This document shows, one piece after another, positions 42,490 to 50,806 of a DNA stretch of 64,000 nt. Location of the stretch: the NCBI RefSeq assembly GCF_000421745.1, contig NZ_ATXP01000012.1, forward strand, positions 22,183 through 86,182, written 5' to 3'. Within the stretch, counting starts at the first letter, position 1; each line of letters begins with the position of its first letter. The DNA comes from Nesterenkonia alba DSM 19423. Its GTDB lineage: Bacteria; Actinomycetota; Actinomycetes; Actinomycetales; Micrococcaceae. The position numbers and the translations under genes were made by a program. A model generated the notes under the pieces. The model did no database searches. It had not been told where the DNA came from and worked only from the letters and a program-made list of their open reading frames with translations.

Positions 42490-43226
42490 GTGATGAGAAT
42501 CCCCAGCAGCCCCAGACGCGCCGGTCACGCCGGAAGGCAGCTGAAGTGCGCAAGCCGCGGGTGCGCTGGAGTGGTTTGTCTCGACGTAGTAAACGGAAAG
42601 TCCAGGCTGTCATCGCAGGCGGTCTCATGTTTGGACTTGGGGCTGTGAATACTCTGGCGAGCTGGACTCATGAGTCATACCTCGGGGCTACTGTGACCAC
42701 AGCTGACTTCCTCGTAGGAGGATCTGTGGAATACAGCACTATTGTAAATTTCGATAATCGCCGGAATGGTGAATGGCATTCTGGATCTAGCGATACCTTC
42801 TCTGTGGATACACCGAATTTACGCGCTTTGCAACCAGAGGGGCCTGATAATGCCCAGCTTCGTACGTGGGTGAGAGTTGATCCCTCCAGTGCTGCGAACA
42901 TTCAGGCAGTGCGTCTCCGGTTGGTGGACATTGAAGTCGACAGCCCCAATGCTGAACACCTTGCATATCAGGTGCATCATGCACAGACGGCTTTTGATGC
43001 AACCCAGTGGTCAGGATGCAACGGAGATAGAGGTACTGTCAATGCTAATACAGGAACCCTGATAACTGAGGGTGAAAGCCTCCATGATGTTTCAGATGAG
43101 GAGGGGATGATTATTCCAAGAGGTTCAAATGTGCATCGCATCTGCGTCACCCTCATGCCGGGCCCCGGCCTTCTCCCTAATGATGAACTGGACCTCACTT
43201 TGACATTCGCTGTCGGTCCTGAATGA
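42486..43226 (+). CDS. SipW-dependent secreted protein
   Basis: A 246-aa protein. A basic N-terminus of 40 aa precedes the SipW signal (VQAVIAGGLMFGLGAVNTLA then SWTHESYLGATVTTADF). The mature domain has paralogue signatures: WVRVDPSSAANI, NAEHLAYQV, Cys in SGCNGD, HRICVTLM and LLPNDELDLTL. GTGA overlap with the upstream mini gene. The N-terminal coding part is GC-rich, but 42720-43200 is visibly AT-richer, as if the secreted domain came from elsewhere. Confidence 0.78.
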   Translation: MSDENPQQPQTRRSRRKAAEVRKPRVRWSGLSRRSKRKVQAVIAGGLMFGLGAVNTLASWTHESYLGATVTTADFLVGGSVEYSTIVNFDNRRNGEWHSGSSDTFSVDTPNLRALQPEGPDNAQLRTWVRVDPSSAANIQAVRLRLVDIEVDSPNAEHLAYQVHHAQTAFDATQWSGCNGDRGTVNANTGTLITEGESLHDVSDEEGMIIPRGSNVHRICVTLMPGPGLLPNDELDLTLTFAVGPE

Positions 43227-43253
43227 TATTTTGCTCAAAGCAGAGAGGAAAAA

Positions 43254-43952
43254 ATGAGCGATCAGCCAATGACTCCAGCGGAGGCGAAGCGACGGAAACG
43301 GCGGGCACTGCTCGCTGCCGGCGCTATCGTCGGTATCGGCGGAGCAATTACCCTCGCCACCTGGGTGGACCAGGAGTTCGCCCAGGCGGAGTTCGACTCC
43401 GCCCAGTTCGCCCTGGCCGGCCAGATCGAGGGCTCGGTGGACAGTGAAGAGGAGACCTACACCCAGAACCCGGAGGATGCCCCGGCTGGGCTGCAGTTCG
43501 ACGTGGACGAGGACGGTCTGATGCCGGACACCTCCGTCGCCGCGTCCTACTGGGTGCGTCTGACCGCCGATACCATCGATGAGGCCGAACTCAGCGTCTC
43601 CGACATCGAGTCATCCGGTGGCAACATCGAGCACCTCTCCTACGAAATCTACGCCGACGGCAACTGTAGCGCCTCCAGCCCCAGTGGGGACCTCGTCGCC
43701 AGCGGTGACACCCTCGAGTCCTCGGCACTCACCCAGGGCAGCCCCGCCACCCTGACTCCCAATCTCGACGTCAACGAACCCGGTGACCCGGTGGAGCTGT
43801 GCGTGGTTGTCACCTCCGGCTCTGCTGCCGGTGAAGACGGCTTCCAGCCTGGCGAGTCCACCACTATCACCTGGGGTCTGACCGCAGACGCCACCGGAGA
43901 CGGTGATGACAACGGAGACAACGGCAACGGTGGCGGCGGCGAAGAAAGCTGA
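43254..43952 (+). CDS. SipW-dependent secreted protein (TasA/CalY-like), Gly/Asp-rich tail
   Basis: A 232-aa protein. SipW signal AAGAIVGIGGAITLATWVDQ is near residues 20-40. The acidic beta-rich mature part has two Cys (GNCSAS, ELCVVV) and IEHLSYEIYADGN as in the paralogues. It ends in a DGDDNGDNGNGGGG-type tail like the leftward protein at 41277. GAGAGGAAAAA precedes ATG. The adjacent downstream gene encodes a SipW peptidase, probably its processing enzyme. Confidence 0.82.
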   Translation: MSDQPMTPAEAKRRKRRALLAAGAIVGIGGAITLATWVDQEFAQAEFDSAQFALAGQIEGSVDSEEETYTQNPEDAPAGLQFDVDEDGLMPDTSVAASYWVRLTADTIDEAELSVSDIESSGGNIEHLSYEIYADGNCSASSPSGDLVASGDTLESSALTQGSPATLTPNLDVNEPGDPVELCVVVTSGSAAGEDGFQPGESTTITWGLTADATGDGDDNGDNGNGGGGEES

Positions 43953-43984
43953 CCCAGGCCTATCGGGGGCGTGAAAGGGCACAC

Positions 43985-44611
43985 GTGAGAGCATTCGGGC
44001 GCAAGTTCGCTGACCTGCTGCTGTCCATCGCGGCAGCAGGCGGTGCGGTGTGCATCATTCTGGTGCCGCTGGCCTGGCTGTTCGATATCAGCATCATCAT
44101 GTTCCGCACCGGATCCATGGTCCCTACCCTGGAGCCGGGGGATATCGCCATCGTCCAAGAAATTCCCGCGGAGGACATCGAGGCCGGCGACGTCGTCACC
44201 GTGGACCGTGAGGGTGCCCTGCCGGTCACCCACCGTGTCACCTCCGTGGAGGAAGGCCCCAGCTCCCAGGAGCGGGTCATCACCATGCAGGGCGACGCCA
44301 ATGAGACCGAGGATCCTCACCCCTACACGGTGGAGACTGTCCGCACGGTTCTGTTCTCCATTCCTGGGATCGCCACCGGTGTCGCGTTCTTCTCTGACTC
44401 GCGGGTTCTGGCTGTGGCCACCCTGGTGATGTCCTTGGTGGTCGGCTGGGCGTTTTGGCCTCGCGGTCCGGTGGTGGAAGAGGATGACGAGGACGACGAC
44501 GCCGCTGGGGAGAGTGCCGAGGAGGGTTCGGCACCGCAGGAACCGGAGGATCCCGAGGCGGAGGATGACTACCTCCCACGGCACGCGACGGGGGCTCCGA
44601 CGGCGTCGTGA
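43985..44611 (+). CDS. sipW: SipW-type signal peptidase I
   Basis: A 208-aa ER-type signal peptidase with Ser44 in FRTGSMVPT, His83 in PVTHRV and Asp in MQGDANETEDPHPY. Membrane helices are at about 12-36 and 135-157, with an acidic cytoplasmic tail (EEDDEDDDAAGES). Uses a Ser/His rather than Ser/Lys dyad, as known for SipW, which processes TasA-like substrates. Its N-terminal 150 aa closely match the leftward SipW fusion, but this one lacks the extra extracellular domain. It overlaps the next gene by 4 nt. Confidence 0.9.
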   Translation: MRAFGRKFADLLLSIAAAGGAVCIILVPLAWLFDISIIMFRTGSMVPTLEPGDIAIVQEIPAEDIEAGDVVTVDREGALPVTHRVTSVEEGPSSQERVITMQGDANETEDPHPYTVETVRTVLFSIPGIATGVAFFSDSRVLAVATLVMSLVVGWAFWPRGPVVEEDDEDDDAAGESAEEGSAPQEPEDPEAEDDYLPRHATGAPTAS

Positions 44612-45276
44612 AGGAGAAACCGCTGATGGGAGGGGGTACCTCGCGGAGGTCTGCCCGGTGGCGGCGTGTCCGGGCGGGGGTCGCAGCCGGGGGAGTGCTG
44701 GGCTTGGGCGCTGCCCTGAGCCTGGCAGCCTGGACCGAGACCACCTATACGGAGGCAGAGGTCGTGTCGGGCAATTTCCTCACTGAGGGCGCTTTGCAGA
44801 TCTCAGATGTACATGACGGTGGCTGGCGCTCCTCCAGTGATGACGGTCCTCTGCCGATGGTGATGCTCGGCGAGAGCGAGGGCATGGAACCTTATGACAC
44901 GGCCATGGCTCGGGCCTGGGTGCGGCTGGATCCCTTGAGCCCGGCCAGTGCGGAGTCCTGGCGGCTGGACCTCGATGACATTCAGGTGGAGACCCCGAAT
45001 GCCGAGCATATTTCCTACGAGGTCTACGTAGATCCAGCGACGTATAGCAACCGCAACTTAGGCTGCGCGGGCAATATGAGCCAACACGGTTCGCAGACAG
45101 AGCTCCTGGCAGGTGGCGAACGTCTCGGCAGCATCGAGCGGGAGACTCCTGATGGCCTGGAGGTTCCAGCGGGTGAAGTGCGCCGGATTTGTATCCGGTT
45201 TGAAGCCGCCCCCGGTCTGGTTCCGAACGATGAGATCGAGATGAACGTCGTCTTCAGCGGGGTTATCGGTGACTAA
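44608..45276 (+). CDS. SipW-dependent secreted protein
   Basis: A 222-aa protein. The SipW signal RAGVAAGGVLGLGAALSLAA then WTETTYTEAEV is near residues 20-50. The mature domain shares WVRLDPLSPASAES, NAEHISYEVYVDP, Cys in LGCAGN, RRICIRFEA and LVPNDEIEM with its paralogues. GTG at 44608 overlaps the sipW stop; ATG six codons later (AAGGAG upstream) is an equally good start. Unlike its neighbours its whole length is GC-rich. Confidence 0.78.
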   Translation: MKEKPLMGGGTSRRSARWRRVRAGVAAGGVLGLGAALSLAAWTETTYTEAEVVSGNFLTEGALQISDVHDGGWRSSSDDGPLPMVMLGESEGMEPYDTAMARAWVRLDPLSPASAESWRLDLDDIQVETPNAEHISYEVYVDPATYSNRNLGCAGNMSQHGSQTELLAGGERLGSIERETPDGLEVPAGEVRRICIRFEAAPGLVPNDEIEMNVVFSGVIGD

Positions 45277-45505
45277 GCGTACGACGACGTCGCAGGCCCG
45301 CATCCGTGCCCTCCTCGCGGCTGGTCTAGTCGTCGGCTTGGGTGGTGCCTATGTGGTGGCCTCATGGACGACTCAGGAGTACCTCGGTGTCTCGGTCACC
45401 ACGGGCGATTTCGAGGTGGCAGAGCCTGACACGTCCGCCGATGACACCTCCATGCAGCAAGAGAGTGAGTCCGGTTCAGTTGGGGGAGGGGGAATTGCCG
45501 AGTGA
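45269..45505 (+). CDS. Mini SipW-dependent protein (78 aa)
   Basis: Consists of a SipW signal (RALLAAGLVVGLGGAYVVA then SWTTQEYLGVSVTTGDFEV) and an acidic/Gly tail (SADDTSMQQESESGSVGGG). No room for a folded domain. Overlaps both neighbours (8 nt upstream, 4 nt downstream), so it is embedded in the operon. The second such mini protein in the locus (compare 42292). Confidence 0.65.
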   Translation: MTKRTTTSQARIRALLAAGLVVGLGGAYVVASWTTQEYLGVSVTTGDFEVAEPDTSADDTSMQQESESGSVGGGGIAE

Positions 45506-46251
45506 AACTTCCTTCCCTTCGCTGGCGACGTCGTTCCTCCGCTGAAGATGATGCCCCCGCGGTCTCGCCGCGCCGTACCCGCATTCGTCGTCAACGGATC
45601 GGCGCAGCCCTCGCCGCCGGTCTCGTCCTCGGCTTAGGAGCGGCAAGCACCCTCGCCGAGTGGAGTGCTCACCAGTTCGTCGGTATGAGTGTCCAGACCG
45701 GTGACTTCATCATGGGAGGCGGAATTCAAGTCAACGCCAGCGGAAGCATTCCCCCCAATGACGGATGGATGACCGGCACAAATGCAGAAGACTACGTGCA
45801 TATGTATGCCTGGGACACGTCGGATCTCCACCGTGATATGGGGCCGGGGGATAATGCTGTGATTTTCGGTTTTGTTCGTATTGACCCTGTCAGCGCAGGG
45901 TACGTAGAGTCAGCGAATCTCCATGTCGACGGGCTTGTGGGGTTAGATGGTGGTCCAGTCCAAGGACCTAATGTTGAGAATATTGCCTGGGAAGTGTATT
46001 TACGAGCTGCCAATGGCAATGGGGGCTGCTCATCCTTAGCCCAAGCAAATAATCCGCCAGCAACTATTGGCACGCTCGTGGCGTACGGGGACTCCTTGGA
46101 TGAAATAAATCATGTGGATGATACTGGCTGGGAAGTCACCAGAACGGGGAATAATCACCGAGTTTGTCTCCGCTTGATGGCTGGGTCAGATCTTGTGCCC
46201 AATGATGAACTGGATATCGTGGTTCGAGTGCGGGCGGAGGGTAACGAGTGA
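45502..46251 (+). CDS. SipW-dependent secreted protein
   Basis: A 249-aa protein. Basic N-terminus, then SipW signal GAALAAGLVLGLGAASTLA and EWSAHQFVGMSVQTGDF. The mature domain has FVRIDPVSAGYVESANL, NVENIAWEVYLRA, Cys in GGCSSL, HRVCLRLMAG and LVPNDELDIVV. GTGA overlaps on both sides. Bases 45700-46200 are AT-richer than the signal-coding part, the same split seen in two paralogues. Confidence 0.78.
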   Translation: MKLPSLRWRRRSSAEDDAPAVSPRRTRIRRQRIGAALAAGLVLGLGAASTLAEWSAHQFVGMSVQTGDFIMGGGIQVNASGSIPPNDGWMTGTNAEDYVHMYAWDTSDLHRDMGPGDNAVIFGFVRIDPVSAGYVESANLHVDGLVGLDGGPVQGPNVENIAWEVYLRAANGNGGCSSLAQANNPPATIGTLVAYGDSLDEINHVDDTGWEVTRTGNNHRVCLRLMAGSDLVPNDELDIVVRVRAEGNE

Positions 46252-46940
46252 CTGACGCCATCCAGAACGACTATCAAGAGGCTAAAAGGCGCACTCGTCG
46301 GCAGCGGCTCTTGGCCGTTCTCGGCGCCGGCCTGGTCTTAGGGGTTGGCGGTGTTGCCACTCTCGCCTCCTGGACGGATGAAGAGCATCTCGGGGTGGGA
46401 GTCACAACAGGAGACTTTGAAACCGGCGGGGTGTTAGAAATCGGTATTGGGACGGGGTATCGGACCAATACAACTCTTGAAACTCCACTGCTTGCCACGA
46501 TTGAAAATACCAGGTCAATGGGGCCAATCGATGACTTGAGACACGGCCAACAAGTGGCCATCAATGTGAGTGCCCGGCTATCTGCCGAAAGTCACCCTGA
46601 CATCCAGTCAGCATATCTCATGGTAGATGAGATTCATGTCCATGGTTCAGAAAATAATGATATATCCAATAACATATCGTTTGAAATATATGTTAGAGAA
46701 ACTCAACTTGGTTCCGGTTGTGACAGCAACACTAATGTAAATAATCTTCCCGTGTCTACAACTGGCGAACTTTTTGCTTCCGGCGATAGCTTGGATGACA
46801 TTGAGCACGCAAACGCTCGTGGTTTCCCTATGACACGGGGGCAGGCCACGCGCCTGTGCACCATCCTGAAGCCAGATGGGCGAGACCTCATCCCGAATGA
46901 GTCCTTCGATGTGATCTTCGAGTTCACCCTGCGCCCCTGA
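46248..46940 (+). CDS. SipW-dependent secreted protein, last gene of the arm
   Basis: A 230-aa protein. SipW signal AVLGAGLVLGVGGVATLASW then TDEEHLGVGVTTGDFETGG. The mature domain keeps the Cys pair (GSGCDSN and TRLCTIL) and IPNESFDVIFEF. It is the most divergent paralogue and markedly AT-rich in the middle (46430-46800). GTGA overlap with the previous gene. Convergent with the ABC permease gene 62 nt away; no strong terminator seen between them. Confidence 0.76.
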   Translation: MTDAIQNDYQEAKRRTRRQRLLAVLGAGLVLGVGGVATLASWTDEEHLGVGVTTGDFETGGVLEIGIGTGYRTNTTLETPLLATIENTRSMGPIDDLRHGQQVAINVSARLSAESHPDIQSAYLMVDEIHVHGSENNDISNNISFEIYVRETQLGSGCDSNTNVNNLPVSTTGELFASGDSLDDIEHANARGFPMTRGQATRLCTILKPDGRDLIPNESFDVIFEFTLRP

Positions 46941-47002
46941 GGATCGTTCTTGGCAGTCTGTCTGAGTCTCCGCGGCCTTGCCACTCTTGAAGTCTCTGCT
47001 GG

Positions 47003-48664
47003 TCAGACTCTGTTGATCTCCCGGCGCTTCCAGCCAAGCAGTCCGAGGAGGACGCCGACAACGCCGATCCCGGTCAGTACCAGCACAGGAGTCCAGGCGA
47101 TATCCTCCACTGGGTACTCCGCGAGGTGCCCAAAGAGGTTGAGGCTCAGGATGGCGTCTGGCAAGTCCAGAAGCTGTCCGAAAGTGGACATCACCCCGCC
47201 GAAGCCCACGAACACCCAGCCCACAGCACCTGCGATCTTGGGGAACCAGCCGAACAGTGCGGTGACAATGCCCACCACAGCCAACACCGCGGGAGTCTGC
47301 ATCACAGCAGCCAGGAACAGCTCGCCGAAGTACTGGCCGCCATCCTCCTCCAAAGAGGCCATGGCGCCTACCCCCATCCCGGCACCCACCAGGGCCAGAA
47401 TCACCAGCACACCTGCCACCAGCACGGTCAGATGCACCCCCAACCATGTTGTGCGGCCCACCGGTGCGGACATCGCGTACTCAGCCCGGCTTCGGTTCTC
47501 CTCCCCGCGCAGTTGCTGCAGCGCGCTGACGCCGGCGGCGGCGATGAACACAGACATGAACAGCGCCATATAGGCCAGGTATCCCAGCATCATGTCCTCG
47601 CCGGCGAAGATCTGTGCCATCTCCGCAGGAAGATCACCGGCGGCATCCACCATGGTCTGGGCGAAGCTGCCGAACATGAGGCCAGTCAGCAGCAGGGCGA
47701 TCCCCCAGCCCCGCAGGCTGCCCTTGAGGGTATGTGATGCCAACCCCAGCGGAGTGCCCAGCCGGGGCCGCGCCGTCGCCCGTCCCAACCGAGTGGGGAG
47801 CAGACTTGCCCCAACGTCGCGTTGGGTAGAGAGCCAATATCCCAGTGCTAGCAGTACCACGGCGAAACCGGCTGGCAGCAGCAGGGGCCACCAACGGTCC
47901 TCCACATAGGGGGCAGTCTGCTGGGACCAGGCCAGCGGGGAGAACCAGGAGAGGGTGCTGCCGCCGATCTCCGCGGCATCCCCGCCCATGCGGATCAGGA
48001 AGGCCAGTCCAATCAGCCCGCCGGCCATACCGGAGGCACCGCGGGAGGACTCGCTCAGCTGGGAGCTCACAGCTGCAGCGGCGGAGAAAAACAGCCCGAC
48101 GGCGAGACCCCCGGTAGCCACGAGGGCAGAGCCCTCGGCGGCGAACCCGCCCGCCAGAGCAGCGGCCCACATGAGCAGTGCTGCCAGAAGATTGGCCACC
48201 AGTGTCAGGATCAGGGTGGCCGTGAGAGTAGCGTGCCGGCCCACCACATTGGCGCGGATCAGCTCCGCCCGGCCGGTCTGCTCCTCCACCCGGGTATGGC
48301 GCACCACCGTGAACACGCTCATCAGCGCGATCAGGATGTAGAGGTAGAGCACATAGCCGGAGGAGAAGAAGGCGGCATGGGTGGGATCCTCCATGCCGAA
48401 CCCGGGACCGGTCATCATCCGCCCGACCGGATCGGCGAACATGGTGGTCAGCGCCCGCAGCTCCTCCTCGGTCTCAGCGATCAGCTGGATCGCATTGGCG
48501 AAGTAGAAGGCCGCCACCGCGACTCCCAGCACCCAGGCGGTGGTGCGGATCCGGTCACGGCGGACCATGAACCGCAGCAGCGTGCCGGTGCCGGACAGGG
48601 TTGCTTGACCGGCGGAGGGGCGGGGTGCCTGCCGGGTCTCAGTAGAAACAGGTGCGGTACCCAT
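47003..48664 (-). CDS. ABC-2 type exporter permease
   Basis: A 553-aa membrane protein with about twelve hydrophobic helices in two similar halves. The pattern MVRRDRIRTTAWVLGVAV near the N-terminus and LRGEENRSRAEYAMSAPVGRTTW at the start of half two is typical of two-domain actinobacterial ABC-2 exporters for antibiotics or polyketide-like compounds. ATG lies one base after the ATPase stop, so translation is coupled. Cargo unknown. Confidence 0.87.
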   Translation of the reverse strand: MGTAPVSTETRQAPRPSAGQATLSGTGTLLRFMVRRDRIRTTAWVLGVAVAAFYFANAIQLIAETEEELRALTTMFADPVGRMMTGPGFGMEDPTHAAFFSSGYVLYLYILIALMSVFTVVRHTRVEEQTGRAELIRANVVGRHATLTATLILTLVANLLAALLMWAAALAGGFAAEGSALVATGGLAVGLFFSAAAAVSSQLSESSRGASGMAGGLIGLAFLIRMGGDAAEIGGSTLSWFSPLAWSQQTAPYVEDRWWPLLLPAGFAVVLLALGYWLSTQRDVGASLLPTRLGRATARPRLGTPLGLASHTLKGSLRGWGIALLLTGLMFGSFAQTMVDAAGDLPAEMAQIFAGEDMMLGYLAYMALFMSVFIAAAGVSALQQLRGEENRSRAEYAMSAPVGRTTWLGVHLTVLVAGVLVILALVGAGMGVGAMASLEEDGGQYFGELFLAAVMQTPAVLAVVGIVTALFGWFPKIAGAVGWVFVGFGGVMSTFGQLLDLPDAILSLNLFGHLAEYPVEDIAWTPVLVLTGIGVVGVLLGLLGWKRREINRV

Positions 48665-48665
48665 C

Positions 48666-49604
48666 TCAGGACACCTTCTTGGTGGTCTCGGTGCCGACTC
48701 CGCGTGCGGAGAGGTCCTCGCCGTAGTGGCGCATCAGCAGCTGCTCCAGGGTGGGCGGATGAGCCACGATCGAGCGCACGCCCAGCCCTGCGAGGTCGTT
48801 GAAGACCTCCTGGACATGGTCGCCGTCCACCTCGAACACGCTGCGCTCGCCCTCGGTGCGGAAATCGTGGACAAAGCTGAAGCCCGCCAACGGCTGGGCG
48901 GGGCGCTGAGTCTCGACTTCAATGGTGGTGCGGGTCATATGCCGCAGCTCGGACAGCGTTCCTGATTCCACGATGTGCCCGGCGCGGATGATCGAGATCC
49001 GGTCAGAGAGCGCCTCCACCTGGGCCAGAATGTGGCTGGAGAGCAGTACGGAGCGGCCCTCGGACTTGGCCTCATGGATGACTTCCTGGAACACCGCCTC
49101 CATCAGGGGGTCCAGACCCGCGGTGGGTTCGTCAAGAAGTAAGAGGTCGACGTCGGCCGCGAGAGCAGAGATCAGGGCCACCTTCTGCCGGTTCCCCTTG
49201 GAGTAGGTCCGGGTCTTCTTCCGCGGATCCAGGTCAAAGCTCTCGATCAGCTGGTCGCGGCGGGATTTGTTGTACTTCCCGCGCAGCCGCAGAAACATGT
49301 CGATCACCTCACCACCGGTGAGGTTGGGCCACAGCTCCACATCCCCTGGAACATAAGCCAGGCGGCGGTGCAGTTGAACCGCATCACGCCAGGGATCGCC
49401 CCCGAAGAGTGTGACAGTCCCGGAATCCGGACGCAGCAGACCCAGCAGCACCCGCATGGTGGTGGACTTCCCGGCCCCGTTCGGGCCCAGGAACCCGTGA
49501 ACCTCCCCAGGTGCAATGTTCAGGTTGAGATTGTCCAAGGCTCGGACCGGACCGAACTCCTTAACCAGGTCCTCGGCATAGATGACCGGGGTATTTTCAC
49601 TCAT
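48666..49604 (-). CDS. ABC transporter ATP-binding protein
   Basis: A 312-aa DrrA/CcmA-type ATPase: Walker A GFLGPNGAGKST, Q-loop LAYVPGDVELWPNLTGGEV, signature YSKGNRQKVALISALA, Walker B LLLLDEPTAGLDP, and H-loop SSHIL. The signature LSGGQ is replaced by YSKGN, as seen in this exporter subfamily. The C-terminal domain of about 90 aa is typical. It overlaps the TetR gene by 8 nt and precedes the permease. Confidence 0.93.
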   Translation of the reverse strand: MSENTPVIYAEDLVKEFGPVRALDNLNLNIAPGEVHGFLGPNGAGKSTTMRVLLGLLRPDSGTVTLFGGDPWRDAVQLHRRLAYVPGDVELWPNLTGGEVIDMFLRLRGKYNKSRRDQLIESFDLDPRKKTRTYSKGNRQKVALISALAADVDLLLLDEPTAGLDPLMEAVFQEVIHEAKSEGRSVLLSSHILAQVEALSDRISIIRAGHIVESGTLSELRHMTRTTIEVETQRPAQPLAGFSFVHDFRTEGERSVFEVDGDHVQEVFNDLAGLGVRSIVAHPPTLEQLLMRHYGEDLSARGVGTETTKKVS

Positions 49605-50355
49605 CGGTCAGTTTCTTCTTTCTCATCAGGTGCCGAGGAAAGGTGTCATCGGCGTTCAGTTCTGGGGCGGGATCGTCTTGATCGGGGTTGCCAATTCGGC
49701 GTTCGAACTCCGCCTGGGACGCCATGAGTTCGGTGTACATTTCGGCGTTGAGTACTGGCTGGGTGTACAGCTCCATCACTGCGGACATGTACGGGAGCAT
49801 TCCTTCGGGCTCGCCGTCTAAGGGGCTGCCACCCAAGTGGCGTTTTAGCTGCCGGTGGAGCATGAGCGCTCCGAATGACTGCAGCAGCATCACCACAGCC
49901 CGGTGGCGTGGGTTCGCACTGGGGTAGACCAGTCCAAGTTCTTCGGCCTCGGCGGTGTACTCCAGGGAGTCCTCAACCAGCTGGTCGAACAGTTCATCCA
50001 TCTCCGGACCGCCCGCTGCGAATGCTTGGAGGAAGTACTTCAGCAGGTGTCGATTGGAATGGATGGCTTCTAGGGCGTAGTTCTTCGGCATGGGCCCTTT
50101 GAGGTGCACCGACTCAGTCTTTGAGGCCCTGAACTGCTCAGCCACGTACCTGTCACAAGCCCTCCGCAGGCCAGATTTTGACTGGAAGTGGTGGATCACC
50201 AGCGGCGGTGAAACACGTGCATGCTGAGCGATCTGTTTCAGCGTCACGTTCTGGAATCCGTGCTCACCGAAGAGGTCGACGGCAGCGCAGAGAATGCGCC
50301 TGGTGGCGGGTTCCGACGGGCAGGTGTTGCCAGTGCCTCCATACCGGTACCCCAT
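49597..50355 (-). CDS. TetR/AcrR family regulator of the exporter operon
   Basis: A 252-aa regulator. N-terminal HTH ILCAAVDLFGEHGFQNVTLKQIAQHARVSPPLVIHHFQSK (abridged in meaning: helix-turn-helix at about 18-60), then a ligand-binding helical domain. GGAG lies upstream of ATG. First gene of the TetR-ATPase-permease operon, so likely a ligand-responsive repressor. A palindrome suitable for TetR binding lies 25 nt upstream (50381-50398). Confidence 0.9.
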   Translation of the reverse strand: MGYRYGGTGNTCPSEPATRRILCAAVDLFGEHGFQNVTLKQIAQHARVSPPLVIHHFQSKSGLRRACDRYVAEQFRASKTESVHLKGPMPKNYALEAIHSNRHLLKYFLQAFAAGGPEMDELFDQLVEDSLEYTAEAEELGLVYPSANPRHRAVVMLLQSFGALMLHRQLKRHLGGSPLDGEPEGMLPYMSAVMELYTQPVLNAEMYTELMASQAEFERRIGNPDQDDPAPELNADDTFPRHLMRKKKLTDE

Positions 50356-50806
50356 ACTGACGCTCCTTGCAGATTGCGAGGCTGACTGATCGTTCAGCCC
50401 TTGTTGAGCGACGCTAGTGGAGGGCGATCACAGGCGGCAAGATCGCTGAATCAGAGAGCTTCGGCATTCAGTCCTCATCAAGATGACAAGAACGTGGCGC
50501 ACTCATGGCCTGGGTGCGCCGTAGTCATACCCCCGCACCCCGGGACCCTGGTCATTGAGTAGAAAACCCTCCAGTGGTACTCGCCAGTCTACTTTCGGAG
50601 ATATTCCATCTTTACGTGGAATCGCCAGGTGATATATACCTGATTTAGTCCTCAAACCCTGGTGAGTCATGCCTGTTTTCTACAAGAAGTAGAAGTTTGG
50701 GTGATTACCAGCTATCTACCCCCGTAGTCTCCCTAGCAAGGTCACAGAAAGATCTCGCACTACGCAGGTAATAGCCGGTATATCCCGGCACTGGTAAGGA
50801 GGACCA
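50356..50806. promoter_or_regulatory. Divergent region between exporter and pilus operons
   Basis: A 451-nt gene-free stretch. It contains a TetR-type palindrome with GCTGA/TCAGC and CTGA-TCGT-TCAG arms at 50381-50398, AGGTGATATATACCT near 50628, the TTCTAC-N5-GTAGAA site at 50678, and CTAC-CCCC-GTAG at 50716-50727. AT-rich patches near 50560-50700 may hold the pilus promoter. Confidence 0.45.
50678..50694. promoter_or_regulatory. TTCTAC-N5-GTAGAA palindrome upstream of the pilus operon
   Basis: TTCTACAAGAAGTAGAA, perfect arms, 112 nt before the VWA pilin start. Fourth copy of the motif in the window. It links surface pili to the stress/ion genes carrying the same site. Confidence 0.6.
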
